A stretch of DNA of 14,841 nucleotides from JAJQBJ01 sp964387095 (lineage in GTDB: Bacteria > Bacillota > Clostridia > Oscillospirales > Oscillospiraceae): contig CAYLVH010000046.1 in the NCBI GenBank assembly GCA_964387095.1, positions 1 to 14,841 on the forward strand. The letters run 5' to 3'. A model generated the notes under the pieces. That model was not told the origin of the DNA. It was given only the letters and a program-made list of their open reading frames with translations, and searched no databases. Each line of letters begins with the position of its first letter. The stretch's first letter is position 1. Positions 7,412 through 13,674 of the stretch are shown in pieces. Position numbers and translations under genes: made by a program.

Positions 7412-8716
7412 ATGAAAGTTGCAATTTACACCTTCGGATGCAAGGTAAATCAATATGAGACCCAGGCTATGGAGGCCATTCTGACCCGGCGGGGGCATGA
7501 GATTGTGCCCGTAGAGGCGGGGGCGGACGCCTTTATTATCAACACCTGCACGGTGACGGCGGTCAGCGATAAAAAATCCCGGCAGATGATCCGCCGTCTG
7601 AAGCGTCAAAATCCCCTGGCGGTGGTGGCGGTCTGCGGCTGTTATGCCCAGACCAAGCCCCGGGAAATTCAAAAGCTGGATGTGGATTTAATCTCCGGTA
7701 CAGGGGACCGCATCGCCTTTCTGGATCAGCTGGAGGGGGAATTCCGGCAGCGCCGGCAGATGGTGCTGGTGGACAACTCCATGGAGCGGCGGGTGTTTGA
7801 AGCCCTGCCCGCCGGCGGCATGAAGAGCCGCACCCGAGCCATGCTGAAGGTGGAGGACGGCTGCATCAACTTCTGTACTTATTGCATCATTCCCTTCGCC
7901 AGAGGACCGGTGCGCTCCTTGCCCCTGGAACAGGCGGTGGCGGATGCGAAAAGGCTGGCGGAGGAGGGCTATCTGGAGCTGATTGTCACAGGCATTGAGA
8001 TTTCCTCCTGGGGCCGGGATTTGAAAAATGGGCTGAGTCTCATCCACCTGCTGGAAGGGATCTGCGGGGCGGCTCCAAATATGCGCATTCGCCTTGGCTC
8101 CTTGGAGCCCCGCACCATCACCCAGGAGTTTTGCCGGAGGGCCGGCCGGTTGGACAATCTTTGCCCCCATTTCCACCTGTCGCTGCAAAGCGGCTGCGAT
8201 GCCACGCTGAAACGGATGAACCGGAAGTACGACACCGCCCGTTATCTGGAATCCTGCCGCCTTTTGCGTCGGTATTTTGATCGCCCGGCCATCACCACGG
8301 ATTTGATTACCGGCTTCCCCGGGGAGACGGAGGAGGAGTTCCAGGCAACCCTGGCCTTTATTCAGGAGGTGGAGTTCGCCGCCATGCACATCTTCCCCTA
8401 TTCCCGGCGGACGGGCACCAAGGCGGCGGGAATGAAGGATCAAATTCCCAATGAGGAGAAGGAGAACCGGGCACGCCGGGCCATTCAGATCGCCTCCGGC
8501 ATGGAGCGCCGCTATCTGAGCCGGTTTGTGGGCCAGCAGGTTGAGGTGCTCTTTGAGGAGGAGAAGGACGGGGCCTGGAGGGGCCATACCCCCAATTATA
8601 TGGAGGTGCATGTACAGAGCGAGAACCTGCATAATCAGCTGCGCCAGGTGCAGATCACGGAGGCCGGGGACGGCTTCCTGCTGGGCAGCCTTGTAGAGAG
8701 AAAGAGGGACATTTGA
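7412..8716 (+). CDS. mtaB: tRNA t6A37 methylthiotransferase (MtaB)
   Basis: MtaB is a radical-SAM enzyme that converts t6A to ms2t6A at position 37 of ANN-decoding tRNAs. The 434-residue protein has the three-part family layout. An N-terminal UPF0004 domain carries cluster cysteines Cys10, Cys46 and Cys77 (motifs FGCKVNQ, NTCTVT and GCYAQ). The radical-SAM domain has CINFCTYC (Cys151, 155, 158), and a C-terminal TRAM-like region follows. The opening MKVAIYTFGCKVNQYET is characteristic of MtaB as opposed to MiaB or RimO. The ATG at 7412 follows a modest GAGAGAGAAC ribosome binding region. Its TGA overlaps the ATG of the next gene (TGATG), a cysteine desulfurase that could supply sulfur for the two Fe-S clusters or the methylthio group. 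No lesion is seen. Confidence 0.95.
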   Translation: MKVAIYTFGCKVNQYETQAMEAILTRRGHEIVPVEAGADAFIINTCTVTAVSDKKSRQMIRRLKRQNPLAVVAVCGCYAQTKPREIQKLDVDLISGTGDRIAFLDQLEGEFRQRRQMVLVDNSMERRVFEALPAGGMKSRTRAMLKVEDGCINFCTYCIIPFARGPVRSLPLEQAVADAKRLAEEGYLELIVTGIEISSWGRDLKNGLSLIHLLEGICGAAPNMRIRLGSLEPRTITQEFCRRAGRLDNLCPHFHLSLQSGCDATLKRMNRKYDTARYLESCRLLRRYFDRPAITTDLITGFPGETEEEFQATLAFIQEVEFAAMHIFPYSRRTGTKAAGMKDQIPNEEKENRARRAIQIASGMERRYLSRFVGQQVEVLFEEEKDGAWRGHTPNYMEVHVQSENLHNQLRQVQITEAGDGFLLGSLVERKRDI

Positions 8717-9852
8717 TGATATATCTGGATCATGCGGCAACCACCCGGGTTCGCCCGGAGGCTGCCCAAGCTGCCTATGAGGTGATGACAGCGGGGTACG
8801 GAAATCCCTCCTCCCGCTATCCCCTGGGCAAGGAGGCCGCGGACCGGCGGGAGGCAAACCGCAAAACCCTGGCCAAGGCCCTGGGCTGCCGGCCCGGAGA
8901 GGTGTACTTCACCTCCTGCGGCACGGAAGGGGATAATTGGGCCATCTATGGAGCCCTGGAGGTAAACAAGCACAGGGGAAAGCACATCATCACCACCGCC
9001 ATTGAACACTCCGCCGTCCTGGAGCCCATCAAGGCCCTGGCCCGCCAGGGCTACCAGATGACTTGGCTCCGGCCAGACGAGGATGGACGGATTTCCCTGG
9101 AGGACTTGAGGAACGCGCTGCGGCCGGATACGGTGCTGGTGTCTATGATGCTGGTGAATAACGAGTTGGGCAGCGTTCTGCCTGTGGCGGAGGCGGTGAA
9201 GGTGGTCAAGTCGTCCGGCGCGCCGGCGCTTTTTCACACCGACGCGGTGCAGGGATTTTTGAAGGTGCCCTTCACGGCGAAGAAGCTGGGGGTGGATCTG
9301 CTGACGATCTCCGGGCACAAGATCGGCGCCCCCAAGGGCGTCGGGGCCCTGTATGTGAAAAGCGGCATCAAGTGGAAGCCACTGATGCTGGGGGGCGGCC
9401 AGGAGAATGGTATGCGCCCTGGCACCGAGGCTACGGCTCAGATTGCCGCCTTTGCCAAGGCCGCTGAGTTGGGCAGTCAGGAGCGGGAACAGACCTGGGC
9501 GCACATGAAAGAGCTGAAAGCCTATGCCTGGGAACAGCTCAGGGGGAAGCTCCCGGAGCTTCAACGAGTGGGCCGGGGAGAGGCACCCCATATCCTCTGC
9601 CTGAGCATGCCGGGCTACAAGAGCGAGGTGCTGGTGCGGGTCCTGGGGGACAAGGGGATCTGCGTGTCTGCCGGTTCCGCCTGCCATCGGGGGAAGCCCA
9701 GCCATGTGTTTGCGGCCCTGCCCGTGGGCAAACCGGTGAAAGAGGGGGCCTTCCGGGTCTCCTTCGGCCAGGAGAATACAAAAGAGGATGTGGATCAGCT
9801 GGTGGAGGCGCTGGTGAGCGCCAAGAAGCTGCTGTTTCCCTCCATGTCCTGA
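8716..9852 (+). CDS. Cysteine desulfurase, NifS/IscS family
   Basis: PLP-dependent cysteine desulfurases release sulfur from cysteine as an enzyme-bound persulfide for Fe-S cluster and thio-modified tRNA synthesis. The 378-residue protein opens IYLDHAATTRVRPEA and has the substrate-binding GNPSS segment. The PLP Schiff-base lysine lies in SGHKIGAPKG (Lys202), and the persulfide cysteine in SAGSACHRGKPSH (Cys323). The start is the ATG at 8716-8718, sharing one base with the mtaB TGA, so the two are translationally coupled. No IscU/NifU scaffold gene lies next to it, and the coupling to mtaB suggests a sulfur supply for tRNA modification. It appears intact. I do not assign nifS, iscS or sufS specifically. 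Confidence 0.93.
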   Translation: MIYLDHAATTRVRPEAAQAAYEVMTAGYGNPSSRYPLGKEAADRREANRKTLAKALGCRPGEVYFTSCGTEGDNWAIYGALEVNKHRGKHIITTAIEHSAVLEPIKALARQGYQMTWLRPDEDGRISLEDLRNALRPDTVLVSMMLVNNELGSVLPVAEAVKVVKSSGAPALFHTDAVQGFLKVPFTAKKLGVDLLTISGHKIGAPKGVGALYVKSGIKWKPLMLGGGQENGMRPGTEATAQIAAFAKAAELGSQEREQTWAHMKELKAYAWEQLRGKLPELQRVGRGEAPHILCLSMPGYKSEVLVRVLGDKGICVSAGSACHRGKPSHVFAALPVGKPVKEGAFRVSFGQENTKEDVDQLVEALVSAKKLLFPSMS

Positions 9853-9868
9853 GAAGGGAGAGAGAACG

Positions 9869-10257
9869 ATGAGATTGATTTCCCTGATTGAAAACACCCC
9901 CGGTGAAGGTTTGATCACGAGCAGAGCGTGGTGCCGGAGGCGGGAAACGGCCTGGTGATCCTGAACAGCTGTTGTCACGCCGGCGTAGTGGAAATTGTCC
10001 GGGGGGTGCAGGAGCGCTTCCCTGGCCGGAGAATCCAGGCGGTGGTGGGGGGCTTCCACCTGATGGGGCCTGGAAATGATGAGACTCTGAGGGTTCCCCG
10101 GGAGAAGGTGCTGGCCATTGGTCAGCACCTGATGGACCTGGGGGTGGGTAAGCTGGTCACCGGCCATTGCACCGGAAAGCCAGCCTTGCGGCTGCTCCGG
10201 GAGAAGTTTGGAGAATGGGTTGTGCATTTCACCACGGGTACGGAGCTTTCCTTCTAG
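9869..10257 (+). pseudogene. Remnant of a metallo-beta-lactamase-fold hydrolase with internal deletion
   Basis: The gene starts in the family manner (ATG 9869, MRLISLIENTPGEGL) and ends in the family manner (HEQSVVPEAGNGLVILNSCCHAG...GHCTGKPALRLL). These resemble COG1237-type MBL-fold proteins. The two parts are in different frames and join at about 9911-9920. The middle, including the metal-binding HxHxDH motif, is absent. Compared with the usual roughly 250-280 residues, about half is missing. Read from the ATG, the frame ends at a TGA after 29 codons. A start GAGAAGGGAGAGAGAACG ribosome binding region and position 16 nt after the desulfurase indicate it was the last gene of the mreB operon. 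An internal deletion with loss of frame is the simplest account; no enzyme activity is expected. Confidence 0.8.
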
Positions 10258-10272
10258 GGAAAGCGCGAATTT

Positions 10273-10328
10273 GAAAGGGAGACCGTTTTGCGGCAAGAAC
10301 TGCGGATTATGGCCTCCTTTCTTGTTTG
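10273..10328 (+). terminator. Weak terminator candidate at the end of the mreB operon
   Basis: GAAAGGGAG (10273-10281) can pair with CTCCTTTC (10314-10321) with one bulged base, followed by TTGTTTG. A second small stem (CTTTCC 10246-10251 with GGAAAG 10258-10263) overlaps the stop codon but lacks a T run. Loop length makes the larger structure uncertain. Confidence 0.3.
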
Positions 10329-10348
10329 TCGGATCATATTTGACAAGA

Positions 10349-10355
10349 TTCGACA
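10349..10355. promoter_or_regulatory. Spo0A box upstream of spo0A
   Basis: TTCGACA is the reverse complement of the 0A-box consensus TGTCGAA, a perfect match, and extends to TTCGACAAA. A near match, AGTCGAA, lies at 10442-10448, about 30 bases before the proposed -35. Sites like these mediate autoregulation of spo0A by its own phosphorylated product. Confidence 0.6.
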
Positions 10356-10478
10356 AAATTTGGCAAAATTCGCCGATAAAAACAAGACTAGAATTTAAAT
10401 CTGAAACTTTTTCGATAAAAAACACATTATAAACCACTTAAAGTCGAAATAAATAAAACGATTATTTGCAAAATATAG

Positions 10479-10507
10479 TTGATTCCAACCTTAAAATGTG
10501 GTAAATT
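10479..10507 (+). promoter_or_regulatory. Candidate promoter of spo0A
   Basis: TTGATT (10479-10484) and TAAATT (10502-10507) with a 17-nt spacer. The 320-nt region 10258-10577 otherwise holds the possible operon terminator and the 0A boxes, with AT-rich sequence from 10330 to 10510 that stands out against the GC-rich genes. No obvious sigma-H promoter was found. Confidence 0.45.
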
Positions 10508-10577
10508 ATTGACCAAAGAGAGAGAACCGCGTTCCGTGAGATCCGGGATGACTTTATGTTGAAGGAGAGTAAAACGA

Positions 10578-11330
10578 ATGAGCAAAACAAGAATTATGGT
10601 TGCAGATGGCGATGAAGAGTTCCTTGGTCTGCTGAAATAGACTGTTGAATTGGAGAATGACTTCGAACTGGTTGAGGCTTCTACTAGTGGCAAAGAGGTG
10701 CTTCACCAGTTGGAAAATACAAATGTAGATGTACTGGTGATGGATCTGGTTTTAACTGATATTGACGGGCTTGAGGTGTTGGAGCAGGTTGCCCAGTGGG
10801 ATATCCGGCCCCAGGTGCTGGTGTTGTCCGGCGTGCCCCGCAGCAAACTGGTAAATCAGAGCATCGACCTGGGCTGTGATTACTATATGATGAAGCCCAT
10901 GAATCTAAATAGCCTGCCGGCAAGGATCCGGATGCTGGCCCGGCAGCCTGCCGGGGAGTCGGAGCCGGTGCGCTCCCAGAGCTTGGAGGCCCGGATCACC
11001 GCCATTATCCACGAGATTGGCGTTCCTGCGCACATCAAGGGCTACCAGTATCTCAGGGAGGCGATTCTGCTGACTGTGGAGAATATGGATGTCATCAATG
11101 CTGTCACAAAGGTGCTGTACCTGGAGGTTGCCAAGCACTTCGGCACCACCGCCAGCCGCGTGGAACGGGCAATCCGCCACGCCATCGAGGTGGCCTGGGA
11201 TCGGGGCGATTTGGAAACCTTGCAGAAGTATTTCGGCTACACCGTCAGCAACACCAAGGGAAAGCCCACCAATAGCGAGTTTATCGCCATGATTGCTGAC
11301 AGATTGCAGCTGCAGCAGAAGGAGAAGTAA
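10578..11330 (+). pseudogene. spo0A: Spo0A sporulation master regulator interrupted by an in-frame TAG
   Basis: Spo0A is the phosphorelay-activated response regulator that commits Firmicutes to sporulation. ATG 10578 follows an AAGGAG site and starts MSKTRIMVADGDEEFLGLLK. Codon 21 (10638-10640) is TAG, after which the frame runs open for 229 codons. The receiver domain keeps the phospho-acceptor Asp56 (LVMDLVLTD) and Lys106 (MMKPMN). The C-terminal effector has the DNA-recognition segment SRVERAIRHAIEVAW and the usual tail. Total length, 250 residues counting the TAG, is close to B. subtilis Spo0A. The first acidic-pocket pair is D10-G11 rather than two acids. It is monocistronic, without the spoIVB neighbour common in clostridia. 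Restart at TTG 10650 would delete the acidic pocket. I treat it as a nonsense pseudogene unless UAG is suppressed. Confidence 0.9.
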
Positions 11331-11445
11331 GGCCCTGTTGCGGGGGCGTTGTAAGACTTCAATTCCGATTTTGGGAAAAATTCTCTGCCTTGGTAAGATG
11401 CCTGAAATTGAATTGGAAAATGCAGGATTATGATGTTTTTGCCAA

Positions 11446-11473
11446 TTGTAATTCCAGGGTAAATGGGTATAAT
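11446..11473 (+). promoter_or_regulatory. Promoter of the HPr-like gene
   Basis: TTGTAA (11446-11451), 16-nt spacer, perfect TATAAT (11468-11473). The predicted start lies near 11480, giving a leader of about 75 nt that contains the palindrome at 11488-11505. The rest of the 11331-11445 stretch has only weak inverted repeats. Confidence 0.65.
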
Positions 11474-11487
11474 CCAAAGTAGATGGA

Positions 11488-11505
11488 AATGGAAACGGTT
11501 CCATA
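11488..11505. promoter_or_regulatory. cre-like palindromic operator in the leader
   Basis: AATGGAAACGGTTCCATA contains the palindrome ATGGAA-ACGG-TTCCAT and agrees with the catabolite-responsive-element consensus WWTGNAARCGNWWWCAWW at all but one position. Lying at about +8 to +25 relative to the predicted start, it would block transcription when bound. A CcpA or other LacI/GalR-type repressor is the likely binder. Confidence 0.5.
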
Positions 11506-11554
11506 TAATGGGGGTGACCCCAAAATCTTGAAATCGGATTGGAGGTATTTTGGA

Positions 11555-11791
11555 ATGAGAGTCAGGAATCTGCAAGAAGTTGAGGCATTCAGGGACGCAA
11601 TCAACCACTGCTCCAGATCGGTTTGGTTGGAGACCATCCATGGCGACAAGTATGACATGAAGTCTGCCTTGTCCCAATATATCGGTATTGCCGAATTGCT
11701 CCGGGATGAGGATGAAGAGCCGGAGCTGTTTGCACCAGACAGAGCGGATCAGGCCGTCCTAATGGATTTCCTGAGCAAGCTGGGAAGCTGA
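11555..11791 (+). CDS. Small HPr-like hypothetical protein (78 aa)
   Basis: The start ATG 11555 follows a GGAGG site (11541-11545). An upstream in-frame ATG at 11483 falls in the operator region and lacks a ribosome binding site. The 78-residue soluble protein (MRVRNLQEVEAFRDAINHCS...) has a pattern resembling HPr-like domains of clostridia. An LxEVxxFxxxxN helix leads into a V-x-L strand, then G-D-K-Y-x-M-K-S followed by a hydrophobic helix. The phospho-histidine region of true HPr is absent, so it would not be a phosphocarrier. It lies between spo0A and the spoIIGA cluster and is followed by a very strong terminator, so it is a single-gene unit. The fold assignment is by eye and moderate at best; the function is unknown. 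Confidence 0.7.
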   Translation: MRVRNLQEVEAFRDAINHCSRSVWLETIHGDKYDMKSALSQYIGIAELLRDEDEEPELFAPDRADQAVLMDFLSKLGS

Positions 11792-11862
11792 TGCGCCATT
11801 GAACGGGGTGGAATAAGCCTGAACCGGGTTGTTTCCCCCGAATCAGATACGAAGATGAAGAA

Positions 11863-11901
11863 GCCCTTCTGACCGGAGTGATCCGGTCAGGAGGGCGTTT
11901 T
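11863..11901 (+). terminator. Strong intrinsic terminator after the HPr-like gene
   Basis: A continuous 15-bp stem (11863-11877 with 11882-11896, one G-T pair) closes a GTGA tetraloop of the GNRA class, followed by GTTTTT. It insulates the spoIIGA-sigE cluster from upstream transcription. The remainder of the 11792-12012 gap holds only the candidate spoIIG promoter. Confidence 0.95.
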
Positions 11902-11950
11902 TGTGTCCGCTTCCTCGGAGGTGGAGCTGTTGCGGAAAACTTTTGTCCAT

Positions 11951-11993
11951 CGTCGGACTTAGACCAGGTTTTCCGGGCTTCCCCTGCTACAAT
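11951..11993 (+). promoter_or_regulatory. Candidate Spo0A-dependent spoIIG promoter
   Basis: TACAAT (11988-11993) is a 5/6 match to a -10. No -35 lies at 17 nt, but TTAGAC (11959-11964) lies 23 nt upstream, next to CGTCGGA (11951-11957), a 5/7 match to the 0A box. The B. subtilis spoIIG promoter likewise has a -35 displaced to about 22 nt and needs Spo0A~P. Resemblance only. Confidence 0.35.
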
Positions 11994-12012
11994 GGAGCGT
12001 GAGGTGAGGCCG

Positions 12013-12849
12013 ATGACCGTCTATGTGGACACCCTGTTCCTGACCAACGGCCTGGTGGATTATTTGCTTCTGCTGCTGACCGGCCGGGTTCTGGGCGCCG
12101 GGCTGAATCGCTATCGCTTGGCGCTGGGCGCCTGCCTGGGGGGCATCTATGCTGTGTGCTGCTTTCTGCCCTGGGGGGGATTCCTGGCCGCGTGGCCGGT
12201 GAAGCTGGCTATGGGAGTGCTGATGGTGCTCGCAGGTTATGGCGGAAGCCGGAGGCTGCTGCGGTGTGTTGCCGTCTTCTTCGGGCTGTCCTGCGCCATG
12301 GGCGGCGGGTTCTACGCCCTGGAGCTGCTGGGCGCCGGGCTGTCCCTGGAACGGGGTGTGGTGCTGACCCCCTTGGATTTGAAGGCATTCCTGCTGGCGG
12401 CGGCTGTCTGTTGGTGCGTGTTGACTGTGGCCTTTCGTGGGATTGCCAGGCACAGCCGCCTGAAGGGGGAGCTAATTCCCCTAAAAATTGCCCTGCATGG
12501 GCGGAGTATTCAGGTCACTGCCCTGGTGGATACGGGAAACGGCCTGACAGATCCCCTGACGGGCAGCCGCGTCGCCGTGCTGGAGTGGCAGGAGGCGCTG
12601 CCCCTGATTCCAACGTTGACGGAGGAGTTGGTTTTAAATCCCTCGGCGGGGCTGGTCCAGGGCGGGGAAATCGCCTGGAGGCTGGTGCCCTATCGGGCAG
12701 TGGGAACTTGCGGCGGGCTACTTTTGGCCTTTAAGCTGGACAGCATCACCTCGGCAGGAAAGCCCCGGCCGGAGCGGCTGGTGGCGCTGACGGCACAGCG
12801 GCTGTCAGACAGCGGCTGCACCGCCTTGGTGACAAGTGCAGGAAAGTGA
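12013..12849 (+). CDS. spoIIGA: SpoIIGA, membrane aspartyl protease processing pro-sigma-E
   Basis: SpoIIGA sits in the septal membrane of the mother cell and cleaves pro-sigma-E when signalled from the forespore. The 278-residue protein has an N-terminal half of about five hydrophobic segments (MTVYVDTLFLTNGLVDYLLLL onward). A soluble C-terminal half follows, with the aspartyl-protease motif LVDTGNGLTDP (catalytic Asp173) and LVPYRAVG. ATG 12013 follows GAGGTGAGG. A longer in-frame extension to 11878 is rejected because it would run through the terminator. Its TGA lies 8 nt before the sigE ATG, the conserved spoIIG arrangement. The C-terminus (DSGCTALVTSAGK) is shorter than in B. subtilis, but no lesion is evident. 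Confidence 0.93.
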   Translation: MTVYVDTLFLTNGLVDYLLLLLTGRVLGAGLNRYRLALGACLGGIYAVCCFLPWGGFLAAWPVKLAMGVLMVLAGYGGSRRLLRCVAVFFGLSCAMGGGFYALELLGAGLSLERGVVLTPLDLKAFLLAAAVCWCVLTVAFRGIARHSRLKGELIPLKIALHGRSIQVTALVDTGNGLTDPLTGSRVAVLEWQEALPLIPTLTEELVLNPSAGLVQGGEIAWRLVPYRAVGTCGGLLLAFKLDSITSAGKPRPERLVALTAQRLSDSGCTALVTSAGK

Positions 12850-12857
12850 GGGAAGGA

Positions 12858-13568
12858 ATGGCAGATTGGAAGAAATGGTTTCAGCGGGTTCTGGAATTCT
12901 GGAAGCGACAGGAGTCCGAAGGGATCTTTTACATAGGCGGGAGCGATGTGCTTCCCAGCCCCCTCAGCCGGGAGGCGGAGGCGGAAACCATTGCCCGCAT
13001 GGAGGCGGGGGACGAGGACGCAAAGAACACCCTGATTGAGCACAATCTCCGGCTGGTGGTGTATATCGCCCGCCGTTTTGACAACACAGGAATTAACCTG
13101 GAGGACTTGATCTCCATCGGGACCATCGGACTCATCAAGGCGGTGAATACCTACCGCCCGGACAAGAAGATCCGGTTAGCCACCTACGCTTCCCGGTGCA
13201 TCGAAAACGAAATTCTCATGTATTTGCGGAAAAATTCCAACCAAAGGCTGGAAGTGTCCATCGACGAGCCGTTGAATACTGATTGGGACGGGAACGAGCT
13301 GCTCCTCTCGGATATCCTGGGAACGGACAACGATATTGTGATGAAGCCCTTGGAGGAGGACGTGGACCGGAAGCTGCTGGCTGTGGCCCTGAGCCGGCTG
13401 ACTGACCGGGAGAGGCGGATCATTGTCATGCGGTTTGGCTTAGGGGGACGGCGGGAGTGTACCCAGAAAGAGGTGGCTGGCAGTATGGGCATTTCCCAGT
13501 CCTATATTTCCCGATTGGAAAAACGCATTATCTCCCGCCTGCGCCGGGATATCGTCCATATGAGCTGA
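12858..13568 (+). CDS. sigE: Sporulation sigma factor sigma-E (pro-sigma-E)
   Basis: Sigma-E directs early mother-cell gene expression. The 236-residue product begins with a basic, amphipathic pro-region (MADWKKWFQRVLEFWKRQ), followed by the conserved FYIGGSDVLP where SpoIIGA cleavage is expected. It then has sigma region 2 (NLRLVVYIARRFDNTGINLEDLISIG...LATYASRCIENEILMYLR) and region 4 (ERRIIVMRFGLGG...QKEVAGSMGISQSYISRLEKRI). Length and motifs match the family, and the frame is intact to TGA at 13566-13568. ATG 12858 is chosen because it follows AGGGAAGG and gives the standard pro-peptide. It is co-transcribed with spoIIGA. It is the only sigma gene of the cluster left undamaged. Confidence 0.97.
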   Translation: MADWKKWFQRVLEFWKRQESEGIFYIGGSDVLPSPLSREAEAETIARMEAGDEDAKNTLIEHNLRLVVYIARRFDNTGINLEDLISIGTIGLIKAVNTYRPDKKIRLATYASRCIENEILMYLRKNSNQRLEVSIDEPLNTDWDGNELLLSDILGTDNDIVMKPLEEDVDRKLLAVALSRLTDRERRIIVMRFGLGGRRECTQKEVAGSMGISQSYISRLEKRIISRLRRDIVHMS

Positions 13569-13616
13569 CAAGGAGGCATAAAGGATAACGCCGATACCCT
13601 GCGGGAGAAGGGAAAT

Positions 13617-13646
13617 GTATAAAACTTGTCCCCACCGGAGATACTT
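13617..13646 (+). promoter_or_regulatory. Sigma-F-type promoter of sigG
   Basis: GTATA (13617-13621), a 15-nt spacer and GGAGATACTT (13637-13646) match the B. subtilis sigma-F consensus (GYWTA-N15-GGNRANANTW) at every position. In B. subtilis sigG is transcribed by sigma-F in the forespore. A small hairpin, GATACT-TTC-AGTATC (13640-13654), overlaps the -10 and start region. A GGAGG site (13663-13667) precedes the sigG ATG. Confidence 0.7.
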
Positions 13647-13674
13647 TCAGTATCAGAAAACTGGAGGTTGACGG

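Noticed and set aside
3987..10640. General reassignment of UAG to a sense codon
   Set aside because: UAG is the natural last codon of clpC, mreB and the integrase in the same window, the first being followed at once by a terminator. Limited suppression is retained as a finding.
11331..11445. Inverted repeats after spo0A (GCCC/GGGC near 11333-11346 and TTCAATT/AATTGAA further on)
   Set aside because: Stems are short or loops too long and no T run follows; too weak to list as terminator or RNA.
11878..12012. N-terminal extension of SpoIIGA
   Set aside because: It would begin inside the loop of the strong terminator and precedes the conserved MTVYVD start, which has its own ribosome binding site.
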